The notes beneath the pieces are model-generated. The model saw only the letters and a program-made list of their open reading frames with translations. It was not told the origin of the DNA and ran no database searches. From Paraburkholderia monticola (GTDB taxonomy: Bacteria > Pseudomonadota > Gammaproteobacteria > Burkholderiales > Burkholderiaceae): DNA of 64,000 bases. Both the position numbers and the translations under genes were made by a program. This document shows, one piece after another, positions 9,977 through 19,734 of this stretch; the first letter of the stretch is position 1, and each line of letters opens with the position of its first letter. The stretch lies in the NCBI RefSeq assembly GCF_001580545.1, contig NZ_LRBG01000003.1, positions 186,001 to 250,000 on the forward strand. Reading direction: 5' to 3'.

Positions 9977-11131
9977 ATGAACATCGACAGGAGCAGCGAC
10001 GTGGCGCAAGACCCCGCAGACGGCATCTATTTCGGACTGATGTCGGGAACCAGCATGGACGGTGTGGACGGCGTGGCCGTCCGGTTTGCCAAAGGAAAAC
10101 CGCCCGAGGTGCTGGCCGAGGCATTCGTCGGCTTCTCGGCCGGCATCCGCGAGGCGCTGTTCGCGCTGCAGCAGCCGGGGGACAACGAGATCGAGCGCGA
10201 GGCGCTGGCCGCCAATGCGCTCGCGACGCGCTACACGGTCTGCTGTCACGATCTGCTGCGCGACAGCCGCGTGCCCGCCGAAGAAGTGCGCGCGATCGGC
10301 GTGCATGGACAGACCGTGCGGCATCGGCCCGAAAAGGGCTATACCCGGCAGATCAACAACCCGGCACTGCTCGCGGAAATGCTGCGTATCGACGTGGTCG
10401 CCGATTTTCGCAGCCGTGACGTCGCGGCCGGCGGCCAGGGCGCGCCGCTCGTGCCCGCTTTTCACGCGACGATCTTCGGTGCGAAGGACGAGACTCGCGT
10501 CGTCTGCAATCTGGGCGGCATCAGCAACATCACGATACTGAACGCGACCGGCGGCGTGCGCGGCTTCGACTGCGGCCCGGCCAACGCGCTGCTCGACGCA
10601 TGGGCGGAACGCCATCTCGGCAAGCCATTCGACGAAAACGGTCATTTCGCGGCGAGCGGCCAGGTGGACCGCAAGCTGCTGAACGCGCTGCTCGACGAAC
10701 CGTTCTTCGTCGAGCAGCCGCCCAAGAGCACCGGCCGCGATCTGTTCAACACCGCCTGGCTCGACGCGAAGCTCGAGCCGTTCGCCGCACTTGCGCCGGC
10801 CGACGTCCAGGCAACGCTCGTTGCGTTGACCGCGGTGACGGTTGCACGTGAAATCGAGCGGCATGCGTCGGACGCGCGCGCGGTGTACGTGTGCGGCGGC
10901 GGCGCGCGTAATCCGGAGATCATGAAGGCGCTGCAGCAGGCGCTCGAAGACAGCGGCGTAAGCGGCGTGCCCGTGTTGACGACCGATGCGCTCGGCGTGC
11001 CGCCGAGCCAGGTCGAGCCGCTCGCGTTCGCGTGGCTCGCGATGCGTTGCATCGCGCGTCTGCCGGGCAATTTGCCGGGCGTGACAGGAGCGTCGGAGGA
11101 ACGGGTGCTGGGGGCGATTTATCCGCGCTGA
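9977..11131 (+). CDS. anmK: anhydro-N-acetylmuramic acid kinase
   Basis: Phosphorylates and opens 1,6-anhydro-MurNAc released in cell-wall turnover, giving MurNAc-6-phosphate for recycling. The phosphate-binding motif [17 protein letters not shown] is near the N-terminus; [19 protein letters not shown] and VCGGGARNP follow, as in AnmK. The start is uncertain: ATG 9977 gives 384 aa, while GTG 10001 has a better ribosome site (AGGAG seven bases before) and gives 376 aa. It is divergent from tyrS and convergent with erpA. Confidence 0.93.
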   Translation: MNIDRSSDVAQDPADGIYFGLMSGTSMDGVDGVAVRFAKGKPPEVLAEAFVGFSAGIREALFALQQPGDNEIEREALAANALATRYTVCCHDLLRDSRVPAEEVRAIGVHGQTVRHRPEKGYTRQINNPALLAEMLRIDVVADFRSRDVAAGGQGAPLVPAFHATIFGAKDETRVVCNLGGISNITILNATGGVRGFDCGPANALLDAWAERHLGKPFDENGHFAASGQVDRKLLNALLDEPFFVEQPPKSTGRDLFNTAWLDAKLEPFAALAPADVQATLVALTAVTVAREIERHASDARAVYVCGGGARNPEIMKALQQALEDSGVSGVPVLTTDALGVPPSQVEPLAFAWLAMRCIARLPGNLPGVTGASEERVLGAIYPR

Positions 11132-11222
11132 CGAAAGGCGGGGGCGGGGGCGGGAGCGCGGGCGGCGAAACTTACGCCTGTTGCCGTGACATGGCGACTT
11201 AGCGCCGCGAGAGGCATGAAAA

Positions 11223-11246
11223 AAAACGGGGCCGAGGCCCCGTTTT
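11223..11246. terminator. bidirectional terminator between anmK and erpA
   Basis: A 10-bp perfect stem (11223-11232 and 11237-11246) with a CGAG loop, flanked by A6 on the left and T4 on the right, lies between converging anmK and erpA. Confidence 0.85.
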
Positions 11247-11272
11247 CGTTGTGGCTCGACGAGCCGCTGCGC

Positions 11273-11638
11273 TCAGACCGAGAACGACGAACCGCAACCG
11301 CAGGTCGTGGTCGCATTCGGGTTCTTGATGACGAACTGCGCGCCGTTGATGTCGTCCTTGTAATCGATCTCTGCGCCGACCAGGTACTGGTAGCTCATCG
11401 AGTCGATCAGCAGCTGGACGCCGCTCTTGTTCATCACGGTGTCGTCTTCGTTGATCGCTTCGTCAAACGTGAAGCCGTACTGGAAGCCCGAGCAGCCGCC
11501 GCCCTGCACGAACACGCGCAGCTTGAGCTCCGGGTTGCCTTCCTCATCGATCAGTTGCTTGACCTTGTCAGCCGCTGCGTCGGTAAAGACGAAGGGGGCC
11601 GGCATTTCGGTTACGGGGGTGTCGGTGACTGCGTTCAT
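11273..11638 (-). CDS. erpA: iron-sulfur cluster insertion protein ErpA
   Basis: A-type carrier that delivers Fe-S clusters to apo-proteins. The 121-aa sequence shows the three conserved cysteines of the HesB/IscA fold: [11 protein letters not shown] and the C-terminal TTCGCGSSF. The N-terminus [20 protein letters not shown] is the longer form seen in Burkholderia. A TACAAT -10-like hexamer lies 29 bases upstream of the start (plus-strand 11667-11672). It lies downstream of rpsI on the same strand but is separated by a terminator, so it is probably its own unit. Confidence 0.95.
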   Translation of the reverse strand: MNAVTDTPVTEMPAPFVFTDAAADKVKQLIDEEGNPELKLRVFVQGGGCSGFQYGFTFDEAINEDDTVMNKSGVQLLIDSMSYQYLVGAEIDYKDDINGAQFVIKNPNATTTCGCGSSFSV

Positions 11639-11797
11639 TCGAACTCTCCAAAAAGCTTTAACCGATATTGTAGGGCCGATCCGTATATCGTGCTGAAGCC
11701 CACAAAATCAATGGGTTCTTGTTGCAAGGTCGATGCAAGGCGATTCGTTGCCGATCGAGCGAGCGAGACCGGCCCCGCGCCCCGGCGAACCATAAAA

Positions 11798-11831
11798 AAA
11801 GCCGCCTTCGCGCGTGGCGTTGGCGGCTTTT
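11798..11831 (-). terminator. terminator of the rplM-rpsI operon
   Basis: Read on the minus strand, a 9-bp stem (AAAGCCGCC with GGCGGCTTT; arms 11822-11830 and 11798-11806) with a 15-nt loop is followed by a run of seven T. It lies about 40 bases after the rpsI stop. Confidence 0.8.
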
Positions 11832-11871
11832 GCTGCAAACCGGCGTGAACGCCGGTCCACACCCGAAACGA

Positions 11872-12264
11872 TTAACGCTTCGAGAACTGCTTCCGGCGAC
11901 GTGCCTTGTGGAAGCCGACCTTCTTACGTTCGACTTCACGAGCGTCACGCGTAACGAAGCCTGCCTTCGACAGTTCCGGCTTCAGCGTTGCGTCGTAGTC
12001 CATCAGCGCGCGGGTGATGCCGTGGCGAACCGCACCGGCTTGACCCGTTTCACCGCCGCCCGTCACGTTGACCTTGATGTCGAACGTGGCGCCGTGGTTC
12101 GTGAGTTCGAGCGGCTGACGCACGATCATCAGCGACGTTTCGCGCGAGAAGTAGTCGGCGATGGGCTTGCCGTTCACAACGATGTCGCCCTTGCCTGCCT
12201 TGATGAACACGCGAGCGACGGCGCTTTTGCGGCGGCCCGTGCCGTAATTCCAGTTACCGATCAT
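11872..12264 (-). CDS. rpsI: 30S ribosomal protein S9
   Basis: Small-subunit protein at the P-site; the 130-aa sequence starts [20 protein letters not shown] and ends in the basic tail RRRKQFSKR whose final Arg contacts P-site t[22 protein letters not shown] is the family core. It is 11 bp downstream of rplM, the universal L13-S9 operon, and is followed by a terminator. Confidence 0.98.
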   Translation of the reverse strand: MIGNWNYGTGRRKSAVARVFIKAGKGDIVVNGKPIADYFSRETSLMIVRQPLELTNHGATFDIKVNVTGGGETGQAGAVRHGITRALMDYDATLKPELSKAGFVTRDAREVERKKVGFHKARRRKQFSKR

Positions 12265-12275
12265 GTGGGCTCCCC

Positions 12276-12704
12276 TTAGATCTCGAGCGCCTTCGGCTGT
12301 TGTGCCGAATGCGGATGCGTTGCGTCTGCGTAGACCTTCAGCTTCTTGATCATCGCGTAGCCGAGCGGGCCCTTCGGCAGCATGCCCTTGACCGCTTTCT
12401 CGAGCGCGCGGCCCGGGAAGCGTTCCTGCATCTTGCCGAACGTCGTTTCATAGATACCGCCCGGGTAGCCCGAGTGACGGTAGTACTTCTTGTCGGTAAC
12501 CTTGTTGCCCGTGACCTTCAGCTTGCCGGCGTTGATAACGATGATGAAATCACCGGTGTCGACGTGGGGAGTGAATTCAGGCTTGTGCTTGCCGCGAAGA
12601 CGGTGTGCCACTTCGCTGGCGACACGCCCGAGAACCTTATCCGTCGCGTCAATCACGTACCATTCGCGCGTCACCTCATGGGCTTTTGCGGAAAACGTCT
12701 TCAT
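12276..12704 (-). CDS. rplM: 50S ribosomal protein L13
   Basis: Early-assembly large-subunit protein, 142 aa, starting [19 protein letters not shown]. Family motifs [33 protein letters not shown] and [12 protein letters not shown] are all present. It is the first gene of rplM-rpsI. A promoter about 120 bp upstream fits the start; in E. coli L13 represses its own operon through the leader, but no conserved leader element was identified here. Confidence 0.98.
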   Translation of the reverse strand: MKTFSAKAHEVTREWYVIDATDKVLGRVASEVAHRLRGKHKPEFTPHVDTGDFIIVINAGKLKVTGNKVTDKKYYRHSGYPGGIYETTFGKMQERFPGRALEKAVKGMLPKGPLGYAMIKKLKVYADATHPHSAQQPKALEI

Positions 12705-12825
12705 GATCGATCCAAAAAAATTGCTGCGCCCAATGTGTTCTTTCCTGCTTGTAGTGTGCGCATCGAGGCGCGTGCAGGCTCTCCCTGGTTCTTCCTCCGC
12801 GGGCGCGGATGCGGAAAAGCCCTGA

Positions 12826-12855
12826 ATTATAAAGGAATTTGTGTTCGCAAGTCAA
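12826..12855 (-). promoter_or_regulatory. predicted sigma-70 promoter of rplM-rpsI
   Basis: On the minus strand TTGACT (plus-strand 12850-12855) and TATAAT (12826-12831) are separated by 18 bp. This would start RNA near 12819, giving a leader of about 115 nt before the rplM ATG. The match to consensus is strong, as expected for a ribosomal protein operon. Confidence 0.75.
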
Positions 12856-12917
12856 AACGCGCGATCCGACTGCCTCGAATCGTCCGAAAGCGGCGATAAA
12901 CGCTGAGCGATAGCGAG

Positions 12918-13010
12918 CGAAAAAAAACCCGAACGAGCGGTTCGGGTTTAATCCACCAAAGGAGGAGGTGGAGGAGACAGCGGAGGTTGCAGAACTGCTG
13001 CAACGATGGG
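12918..13010 (-). ncRNA. candidate trans-acting sRNA with repeated anti-Shine-Dalgarno motifs
   Basis: A complete small transcription unit is visible on the minus strand: a promoter (TTGCGT, 17 bp, TATAAT), a start near 13008, a 7-bp hairpin (arms 12986-12992 and 12998-13004), a roughly 30-nt pyrimidine-rich single strand holding four CCTCC motifs (complements of GGAGG at 12961, 12964, 12970 and 12982), and an intrinsic terminator (stem arms 12925-12934 and 12940-12949) followed by eight T. The layout, about 90 nt, is that of an Hfq-type sRNA which would base-pair with ribosome-binding sites. It lies between osmC and rplM and has no open reading frame worth naming. Confidence 0.72.
12920..12949 (-). 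terminator. intrinsic terminator of the candidate sRNA
   Basis: A 10-bp stem (12925-12934 with 12940-12949), 5-nt loop, and eight T on the minus strand (plus-strand A run 12920-12927). It is oriented to end leftward transcripts starting near 13008 and sits 65 bp upstream of the rplM promoter. Confidence 0.85.
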
Positions 13011-13014
13011 ATGA

Positions 13015-13043
13015 ATTATAAAAGTCACCCTTGTGCGACGCAA
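13015..13043 (-). promoter_or_regulatory. predicted sigma-70 promoter of the candidate sRNA
   Basis: Minus-strand TTGCGT (plus-strand 13038-13043) and a perfect TATAAT (13015-13020) with the ideal 17-bp spacer. It faces rplM but the terminator at 12920-12949 separates it from that gene. Confidence 0.75.
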
Positions 13044-13342
13044 GAACATTTGCATTGCGAAACGCGATTTCACAATGTGACAAATTCTTGGTGCGGAACA
13101 CGTTTTAAGGAAACTCCTTTTGTATCAAGCACTAAGGATCAAACAATCTGAACCGCATCAGGCATCTTCTAGAGTAAAACCCCTAAATCACTTGGCGAAT
13201 TCAGGAATTGCCCGCCCATTCCGCACCGCAGCAAGAAAGCAATCCCTGTGCGTAGATCCGGGATGCGCTCGGCCTGCGCGAATTGTCAGGCACCGGGCTA
13301 CAATGCCGACTCGATATAGCGATGCGCGGTGGGAGTGACAGC

Positions 13343-13765
13343 ATGGAATGCAAAGTAAGCTGGATGGGGCAAGACGGGATGGCGTTCGCGGCCGAAACGG
13401 GCAGCGGTCATCTGGTCGCGATGGACGGCGCACCCGAAGGTGGCGGCCGCAACCTCGCGCCGCGTCCGATGGAAATGGTGCTGCTCGGCACCGGTGGCTG
13501 CACCGCCTACGACGTCGTGATGATCCTGAAGAAGAGCCGCCAGGAGATCGCCGGCTGCTCGGTCACGCTGAAGGCCGAGCGCGCAAGCGAAGATCCGAAG
13601 GTGTTCACGAAGATCCATTTCCACTTCACGGTGACCGGCAAGAATCTGAACCCGGCGACCGTCGAGCGCGCGATCAATCTGTCGCACGACAAGTACTGCT
13701 CGGCGTCGATCATGATCGCGAAGACTGCCGAGCTCACCCATTCGTTCGACATCGTCGCCCTCTGA
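13343..13765 (+). CDS. OsmC-family protein
   Basis: A 140-aa protein of the OsmC/Ohr fold. It carries the two conserved cysteines, in LLGTGGCTAYD and in SHDKYCSAS, which in characterised members form the thiol-based peroxide-reducing site; the wording is closest to the YhfA-like OsmC subgroup, whose substrate is unclear. ATG 13343 is preceded by GGGAGTGA; an upstream ATG at 13283 lacks a ribosome site. It is separated from rnpB by a bidirectional terminator. Confidence 0.88.
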   Translation: MECKVSWMGQDGMAFAAETGSGHLVAMDGAPEGGGRNLAPRPMEMVLLGTGGCTAYDVVMILKKSRQEIAGCSVTLKAERASEDPKVFTKIHFHFTVTGKNLNPATVERAINLSHDKYCSASIMIAKTAELTHSFDIVAL

Positions 13766-13815
13766 GCGCATAGCGATAGCGGCGGCCCAGGCCGCTCTGC
13801 CAGCGCCCCAAATGA

Positions 13816-13847
13816 AAAAGCCGGCGTCCCAACGGACGCCGGCTTTT
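13816..13847. terminator. bidirectional terminator between osmC-like gene and rnpB
   Basis: A perfect 14-bp inverted repeat (13816-13829 and 13834-13847) with a CAAC loop, flanked by A and T runs, sits between the plus-strand OsmC gene and the 3' end of minus-strand rnpB. Confidence 0.85.
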
Positions 13848-13860
13848 CTTTATTCAGCGG

Positions 13861-14272
<412 letters not shown>

Positions 14273-14281
14273 CTGGCGCGG

Positions 14282-14287
14282 ATTTTA
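14282..14287 (-). promoter_or_regulatory. -10 element of rnpB
   Basis: Minus-strand TAAAAT about ten bases upstream of the 5' P1 arm of RNase P RNA. No good -35 hexamer was seen at 17 bp, so this is placed by position more than by consensus. Confidence 0.45.
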
Positions 14288-14306
14288 ACACCGAACGCGA
14301 ATGCGC

Positions 14307-15230
14307 CTAGCGCTGGCGCCGCCCCGCCCGAAACACGGACGTGTCGTCGTAGAACGTCGGCGATTCGTTGTCCGGCCACCAGCCCGGAATGCCGAGCACG
14401 GGCAGCGGCGCGAACATGCGACTGGTCAAAGCGTCAGTGTCTAGCAGCGCCGCGGCGACTGCCTCGTCGAGCCATGCGTCGCGCGCGGCGCTATCCCATT
14501 CGAAATACGCGGCCGGTACATCGACGATCCAGGCATGGCCGGTGCAGCCCTTGAACGGCGCGATCAGCTTTTCCAGCAGCGCATGACCGAAGCAACGCAC
14601 TTCGCAGCCGCGCCGCCACGCAGCGCGCCGCGCGACCAACAGCGTCTGCCAGTCGAAGCCGCGCAGCGCGGCGCCGAGCGAAGGATCGGCGCAAGCAAAA
14701 AGCACTGCGTTTTCGTCGAAGAGGGTCAGCATGTCGCGCACGCCGCCACGCGTCGGGCCGACGCCGAGCAGGTCGAGTTCCGCGGATTGGCGCGCGTTCA
14801 GCGCCGCCTTGATGCGCGGGAACGCGAACCACATCGAGCCATTGAAGAAGTCGTGCAGGTTGTGCCGCGTCGGCACGCAGCCGGTCGACGCGATATGCGC
14901 CTCGTACGCGGCACCCGCCGGTAGATCGTCCTGCGCGATGAACGCCAGCCGCTGGCCGCGGCCTGTGGTCTGTTGCAGCTGGGCGGCGTCGGCGTTCATC
15001 GCGGCGAGCAGGTCCGCGTAGCCGGTCAGCGCGGCTTGCTGCCAGCGCCGACCGCGCGCGGCGAATTGGGCGAACCATGGCAGCGACCAGTCGATTGCCG
15101 CAAAGCCTTGTGACACAGGATCGGGCTCCACGCCGCGCGCAACGCCGGCCGCCGCTTCATGCGTTACCGCAAGGCCCGCTTCGGCCGCCACCTGATCTTC
15201 GGCCCGCTGCCCCGCCTCACGCTCGCGCAT
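14307..15230 (-). CDS. DUF3025 domain-containing protein
   Basis: A 307-aa protein of the DUF3025 family, found mainly in beta- and gamma-proteobacteria; its function is not known. Recognisable stretches are DWSLPWFAQFA, PTRHNLHDFFNGSMWFAFPR and PLPVLGIPGWWPDN near the C-terminus. No signal peptide or membrane span is evident. It follows pyrC by 11 bp on the same strand, a pairing seen in other Burkholderia, so co-expression with dihydroorotase is likely but a pathway link is not shown. Confidence 0.85.
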   Translation of the reverse strand: MREREAGQRAEDQVAAEAGLAVTHEAAAGVARGVEPDPVSQGFAAIDWSLPWFAQFAARGRRWQQAALTGYADLLAAMNADAAQLQQTTGRGQRLAFIAQDDLPAGAAYEAHIASTGCVPTRHNLHDFFNGSMWFAFPRIKAALNARQSAELDLLGVGPTRGGVRDMLTLFDENAVLFACADPSLGAALRGFDWQTLLVARRAAWRRGCEVRCFGHALLEKLIAPFKGCTGHAWIVDVPAAYFEWDSAARDAWLDEAVAAALLDTDALTSRMFAPLPVLGIPGWWPDNESPTFYDDTSVFRAGRRQR

Positions 15231-15241
15231 CTAGCGCAGCC

Positions 15242-16303
15242 TCAAACGAGACGCCAGCCGATCGACTCGCCGCCTCGCAGCGGCACGACCGGCGTATCGC
15301 CCGCCGGCAGTTCAGCCGGCAGCGTCCATTCCTCGCGACGCAGCGTAACCTTCTCCGTATTGCGCGGCAGACGGTAGAAATCCGGACCGTGGAAGCTCGC
15401 GAAGCCTTCGAGCTTGTCGAGCGCGCCGGCCTTGTCGAACGCTTCGGTATAGAGTTCGAGCGCGTGCAGCGCCGTGTAGCAGCCCGCGCAGCCGCACGCG
15501 TGCTCCTTCAGCCCCTTCGGATGCGGCGCGCTGTCGGTGCCGAGGAAGAAGCGCGGATTGCCCGAGGTCGCCGCCTCGACCAGCGCGACGCGATGCGTCT
15601 CGCGCTTGAGCACCGGCAGGCAGTAGTAATGCGGACGGATGCCGCCCTGGAAGATCGCGTTGCGGTTGTACAGCAGATGGTGAGCGGTGATCGTCGCGCC
15701 AAGCAGTTCCGGTGCGGCGCCCGCTTCGCGGATGTAGTCGACCGCGTCCTTCGTCGTGATGTGCTCGAACACGACCTTCAGCGCCGGAAATTCGCGGCGC
15801 AGCGGCGTCATCACGCGATCGATGAAGACCTTCTCGCGGTCGAACAGATCGATGTCCGAATCCGTCACCTCGCCGTGCACGAGCAGCGGCATGCCGACTT
15901 CCTGCATCACTTCCAGCGTCTTCGCGCACTTCATCAGGTCGGTGACGCCCGCGTCGGAGTTCGTCGTCGCGCCCGCCGGGTACAGCTTCACGCCGTGCAC
16001 GAAGCCGCTTTCGCGCGCGCGACGGATTTCGTCGGGCGGCGTGTTGTCGGTCAAATACAGCGTCATCAGCGGTTCGAACTTCGCGCCCTCGGGAATCGCG
16101 GCGATGATGCGCTCGCGGTAAGCCCGCGCCATCTCCGTCGTCGTGACCGGCGGCTTCAGGTTCGGCATGATGATCGCGCGACCGAACTGGCGCGCGGTGT
16201 CAGGCAGCACGGCCGCGAGCATCGCGCCGTCGCGCACGTGCAGGTGCCAGTCGTCCGGGCGGACCAGGGTGATGGAATCGGGGGAAGCGTTGGAAGCAGT
16301 CAT
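15242..16303 (-). CDS. pyrC: dihydroorotase
   Basis: Zinc amidohydrolase that cyclises carbamoyl-aspartate to dihydroorotate in pyrimidine synthesis. The metal-binding HLHVRDG is at residues about 20-26, the lysine that is carboxylated is in [13 protein letters not shown], and further ligands lie in LLVHGEV, EHITT and [12 protein letters not shown]; the catalytic Asp is in [10 protein letters not shown]. The 353-aa protein starts at ATG 16303 ([10 protein letters not shown]). The type is the shorter E. coli-like PyrC. pyrF, another gene of this pathway, is at 58 kb. Confidence 0.96.
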   Translation of the reverse strand: MTASNASPDSITLVRPDDWHLHVRDGAMLAAVLPDTARQFGRAIIMPNLKPPVTTTEMARAYRERIIAAIPEGAKFEPLMTLYLTDNTPPDEIRRARESGFVHGVKLYPAGATTNSDAGVTDLMKCAKTLEVMQEVGMPLLVHGEVTDSDIDLFDREKVFIDRVMTPLRREFPALKVVFEHITTKDAVDYIREAGAAPELLGATITAHHLLYNRNAIFQGGIRPHYYCLPVLKRETHRVALVEAATSGNPRFFLGTDSAPHPKGLKEHACGCAGCYTALHALELYTEAFDKAGALDKLEGFASFHGPDFYRLPRNTEKVTLRREEWTLPAELPAGDTPVVPLRGGESIGWRLV

Positions 16304-16466
16304 GGCAGGGAAACGAGACCTCGCGCGCCTGGCAGATCGACCGGTCAAACCGCTTTGTTGCGGCCCAAACACATGTCAATTTTGCTATTTGGCGTCTCCG
16401 GCTCGGTGATATGCTTGGAAAATCATCATTGTAACGGCTCGCTCCGTTCACAGGCTCACCAGCAAC

Positions 16467-17402
16467 ATGTGCCAACTTCTCGGAATGAACTGCGCCGCGC
16501 CGACGGACGTCACGTTTTCCTTCACCGGCTTTGCCGCGCGCGGCGGCGTCACCGATCACCACGCCGACGGCTGGGGCATCGCTTTCTTCGAGGACAAGGC
16601 CTGCCGGTTGTTCATCGATCATCAATCGTCGGCCACCTCGCCGATCGCCGAGATGGTCAAGCGCTACCCGATCAAATCGAAAAACACGATCGCGCACATC
16701 CGCAAGGCGACGCAGGGGCATATCCTGCTCGAAAACTGCCACCCGTTCATGCGCGAACTGTGGGGGCGTCACTGGATCTTCGCGCATAACGGCGATCTGC
16801 AGGCGTACGCACCGGAGTTGAACGGCGTGTACCAACCGGTCGGCACGACGGACAGCGAGCTCGCGTTCTGCGCGCTATTGCAGGGTTTGCGCAAGGCTTT
16901 TCCGGGCGCACAGCAGCCGCCGCTTCCCGAGCTGTTTGCCGCGCTCGAAGCACTCACACGCGAAATCACGCAATACGGCGTGTTCAATTTCCTGATGTCG
17001 AACGGCCAGGCGCTGTTCGCGCATTGCTCGACGCATCTGCACTACCTCGTGCGTCGCTGGCCGTTTTCGACCGCGCATCTGGTCGACGCCGACGTGTCGA
17101 TCGATTTCGCCAAATACACGACCCCCGAAGACCGCGTCGCGGTGATCGCCACCAAGCCGCTGACCGACAACGAAGTGTGGACCGCGTTCCAGCCCGGCGA
17201 TCTGCTGATGTTCCAGCACGGCGAAGTGATCGGGCGAGCTAACGTCCCGGTGCCGCAGTCGGTGCTCGAAAAGCTGCGCAATCCGGCGCTCGATGCATCG
17301 GCATCGGCCACGACGATCGCGGCGTCGGGCGGAACCACGCATCCGCCCGACAGCGAAACCGATCTCGAAGCCGCGGACGACGCGGCGGCGTTCGAATCGT
17401 AA
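16467..17402 (+). CDS. class II glutamine amidotransferase (YafJ-like)
   Basis: Starts MCQLLGMNCAAPTDVTF, so Met removal exposes the Ntn-hydrolase nucleophile Cys2. Further amidotransferase motifs are ADGWGIAFF, AHIRKATQG and FAHNGDL. The 311-aa protein is a stand-alone glutaminase domain without a recognised synthase partner; homologues such as YafJ are of unknown acceptor. The last 50 residues are low-complexity Ala/Ser/Thr/Asp and probably disordered. It is divergent from pyrC and convergent with gltL across a strong terminator. Confidence 0.9.
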   Translation: MCQLLGMNCAAPTDVTFSFTGFAARGGVTDHHADGWGIAFFEDKACRLFIDHQSSATSPIAEMVKRYPIKSKNTIAHIRKATQGHILLENCHPFMRELWGRHWIFAHNGDLQAYAPELNGVYQPVGTTDSELAFCALLQGLRKAFPGAQQPPLPELFAALEALTREITQYGVFNFLMSNGQALFAHCSTHLHYLVRRWPFSTAHLVDADVSIDFAKYTTPEDRVAVIATKPLTDNEVWTAFQPGDLLMFQHGEVIGRANVPVPQSVLEKLRNPALDASASATTIAASGGTTHPPDSETDLEAADDAAAFES

Positions 17403-17429
17403 GCCGCTGCCGTCACCCTCGGCACGGGT

Positions 17430-17460
17430 AAAAAAAGCCGCTCCTCGGAGCGGCTTTTTT
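17430..17460. terminator. bidirectional terminator between amidotransferase gene and gltL
   Basis: A perfect inverted repeat (17431-17444 with 17447-17460) flanked by A7 and T6. The 31-bp sequence is identical to the terminator at 24931-24961. Confidence 0.9.
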
Positions 17461-17503
17461 CCATTCGACGCCGAGCCTCACGAACGAGGCCCGCGTGCCA
17501 ACC

Positions 17504-18229
17504 TCAGTGCAGGATCTTCGCAAGAAAATCCTTCGCGCGATCCGACTTCGGATTCGCGAAGAAGTCTTCCTTGCGATCGTCTTCGACGATCAAGCCCTTG
17601 TCCATGAAGATCACGCGATGCGCGACCTTCTTCGCAAAGCCCATTTCGTGCGTCACGCACATCATGGTCATGCCTTCCTGCGCGAGTTCGACCATCACGT
17701 CGAGCACTTCGTTGATCATCTCCGGATCGAGCGCCGAGGTCGGTTCGTCGAACAGCATCGCGATCGGGTCCATGGAGAGCGCGCGCGCAATCGCCACGCG
17801 CTGCTGCTGACCACCGGACAACTGCCCCGGATACTTGTCAGCGTGCGCGCGCAGACCCACGCGCTCGAGCAGCTTCAGGCCCTTCGCGGTCGCCTCGTCG
17901 CTCGAGCGGCCGAGCACCTTGATCTGCGCGAGCGTCAGGTTCTGCACGATCGACAGATGCGGGAACAACTCGAAGTGCTGGAACACCATGCCGACCTTCG
18001 AGCGCAGCTTCGACAGATTGGTTTTCTTGTCGGTCAGCGACTGGCCGTTGATGACGATCTCGCCCTTCTGGAACGGCTCGAGGCCGTTGACGGTCTTGAT
18101 CAGCGTGGACTTGCCCGAACCGGACGGCCCGCACACCACGACCACTTCACCCTTTTTGACTTCCGTCGTGCAGTCGGTCAGCACCTGGAAATGGCCGTAC
18201 CACTTGGAAACATTCTTGATAGAGATCAT
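17504..18229 (-). CDS. gltL: glutamate/aspartate ABC transporter ATP-binding protein
   Basis: ATPase of a polar amino acid importer, 241 aa. Walker [10 protein letters not shown] (about residues 35-43), Q-loop FQHFELFPH, signature LSGGQQQR and Walker [14 protein letters not shown] are intact, with the switch His in VTHEMGFA. It overlaps gltK by four bases (ATGA) and closes the gltI-gltJ-gltK-gltL set on the minus strand. Confidence 0.94.
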   Translation of the reverse strand: MISIKNVSKWYGHFQVLTDCTTEVKKGEVVVVCGPSGSGKSTLIKTVNGLEPFQKGEIVINGQSLTDKKTNLSKLRSKVGMVFQHFELFPHLSIVQNLTLAQIKVLGRSSDEATAKGLKLLERVGLRAHADKYPGQLSGGQQQRVAIARALSMDPIAMLFDEPTSALDPEMINEVLDVMVELAQEGMTMMCVTHEMGFAKKVAHRVIFMDKGLIVEDDRKEDFFANPKSDRAKDFLAKILH

Positions 18230-18906
18230 CTTGCGACCTTTTTCTGAAGACCTTTGACGAGGCTCGCCGCGATCACGCAGATCACGAAATAACACGCGCC
18301 CGCGAACAGTACCATCTCGACGTTCGTGCCGTCACGATCGCCAATATTCGTGGCCGTGCGGAAGAAGTCGGCGAGGCTGATCACGTAGACGAGCGACGTG
18401 TCCTGAAACAGCACGATACCTTGCGTGAGCAGCAGCGGCACCATTGCGCGGAACGCCTGCGGCAACACGATCAGACGCATCGCCTGTGCGTAGGTCATGC
18501 CGAGCGCGAACGACGCGTTGACCTGACCGCGCGGCACCGCCTGAATGCCGGCGCGGATGATCTCCGAATAATACGCGGCCTCGAACAGCGAGAACGCGAC
18601 CATCGCCGACGCGAGCCGGATGTCGATATCGGGCGACAGACCGAGCACGCTTTGCAGCACCTGCGGCACGATCAGGAAGAACCACAGCAGGACCATCACG
18701 AGCGGGATCGAGCGGAACAGCGTGACGTAGATCTGCGCGAACCATTCGAGCGGTTTGATCGACGACAGTCGAAACATCGCGAGAATGGTGCCCCAGATGA
18801 TGCCGAACACGATCGCGATCAGCGTGATCTTGAACGTGATGATCGCGCCGGTCCATAGCGTAGGCAGCGCGCCCGGAATACCGCTCCAGTCGAAATGATG
18901 CATCAC
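18226..18906 (-). CDS. gltK: glutamate/aspartate ABC transporter permease
   Basis: A 226-aa inner-membrane permease with about five hydrophobic segments. The HisM-type motif around [17 protein letters not shown] contacts the ATPase. It starts [20 protein letters not shown] and overlaps both neighbours by four bases, showing tight translational coupling of gltJ, gltK and gltL. Confidence 0.93.
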   Translation of the reverse strand: MMHHFDWSGIPGALPTLWTGAIITFKITLIAIVFGIIWGTILAMFRLSSIKPLEWFAQIYVTLFRSIPLVMVLLWFFLIVPQVLQSVLGLSPDIDIRLASAMVAFSLFEAAYYSEIIRAGIQAVPRGQVNASFALGMTYAQAMRLIVLPQAFRAMVPLLLTQGIVLFQDTSLVYVISLADFFRTATNIGDRDGTNVEMVLFAGACYFVICVIAASLVKGLQKKVAR

Positions 18907-19643
18907 TTGCCTCCGATATAGCCGGGCAGCCGGGTCTTCGCTTCGACCCAGCGCATCAGTTGCATCACGATCAGATTGATCAGCATGTACGCGACCGTGA
19001 CCGCGATGAACGATTCATACGTCTGCGACGTGTAGTCGACGAGCTGACGCGCCTGCGCGGACAGATCGAGCAGACCGATCGTCGAGGCAACCGCGGAGTT
19101 CTTGAAGATGTTCAGAAACTCGGAAGTCAGCGGCGGCACGATGATCCGGTACGCGACCGGCAGCAGCACGTAGCGATACGTCTGCCATTGCGTGAAGCCC
19201 ACCGCGAGACCGGCCGCGCGCTGCCCGCGCGGCAGTGCGTTGATGCCCGAGCGTACCTGCTCGCACACGCGCGCGGACGTGAAGAGACCCAGACATAAGA
19301 TCGACGACGAGAAGAACTGCGCGCTCGGCGGTAATTGCTTGAACCAGTTACCGATCGACACGGGCAGCAGCTCCGGTATCACCAGATACCAGATGAAGAA
19401 CTGCACGATCAGCGGAATGTTGCGGAAAATCGCGACGTAGACGGTGCCGATGCCCGACGCCCATTTGTTCGGCACCGTGCGCAGCACGCCGAACAGCGAG
19501 CCGACGACTAGCGCGATCACCCATGCCGACAGCGACACGGTGACGGTCACCCACAGCCCCGACAGCAGCCAGCCCAGATAGGTAGTCGGCTCGCCCGTGG
19601 AGACGGGACTCAGCAGAATGCCCCAGTTCCAGTGATATGACAT
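18903..19643 (-). CDS. gltJ: glutamate/aspartate ABC transporter permease
   Basis: Second membrane subunit, 246 aa, starting [20 protein letters not shown]. The coupling motif appears as [19 protein letters not shown]. Several hydrophobic spans are visible. ATG 19643 was chosen over an upstream TTG at 19649. It is 91 bp downstream of the binding-protein gene gltI. Confidence 0.93.
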   Translation of the reverse strand: MSYHWNWGILLSPVSTGEPTTYLGWLLSGLWVTVTVSLSAWVIALVVGSLFGVLRTVPNKWASGIGTVYVAIFRNIPLIVQFFIWYLVIPELLPVSIGNWFKQLPPSAQFFSSSILCLGLFTSARVCEQVRSGINALPRGQRAAGLAVGFTQWQTYRYVLLPVAYRIIVPPLTSEFLNIFKNSAVASTIGLLDLSAQARQLVDYTSQTYESFIAVTVAYMLINLIVMQLMRWVEAKTRLPGYIGGK

Positions 19644-19734
19644 GACCAAGACTCCAGCAAAAAGAAACGGAAGAAGCGCGTGGCCCCTTCCGTTTCGTTC
19701 AGCGTTTCGAAAGTGTCGAAAAAGCGGCTAGCGT

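Noticed and set aside
11186..11848. 220-aa plus-strand open frame over erpA
   Set aside because: It reads through the anmK/erpA terminator and opposite erpA; no family or ribosome site supports it.
12676..13101. 141-aa minus-strand open frame over the rplM leader
   Set aside because: It spans the sRNA candidate, its terminator and the rplM promoter, has Ser/Arg/Phe-rich unordered sequence and no ribosome site.
15077..16789. 570-aa plus-strand open frame across pyrC
   Set aside because: Lies opposite pyrC and runs into the amidotransferase gene out of frame; composition is that of a shadow frame.
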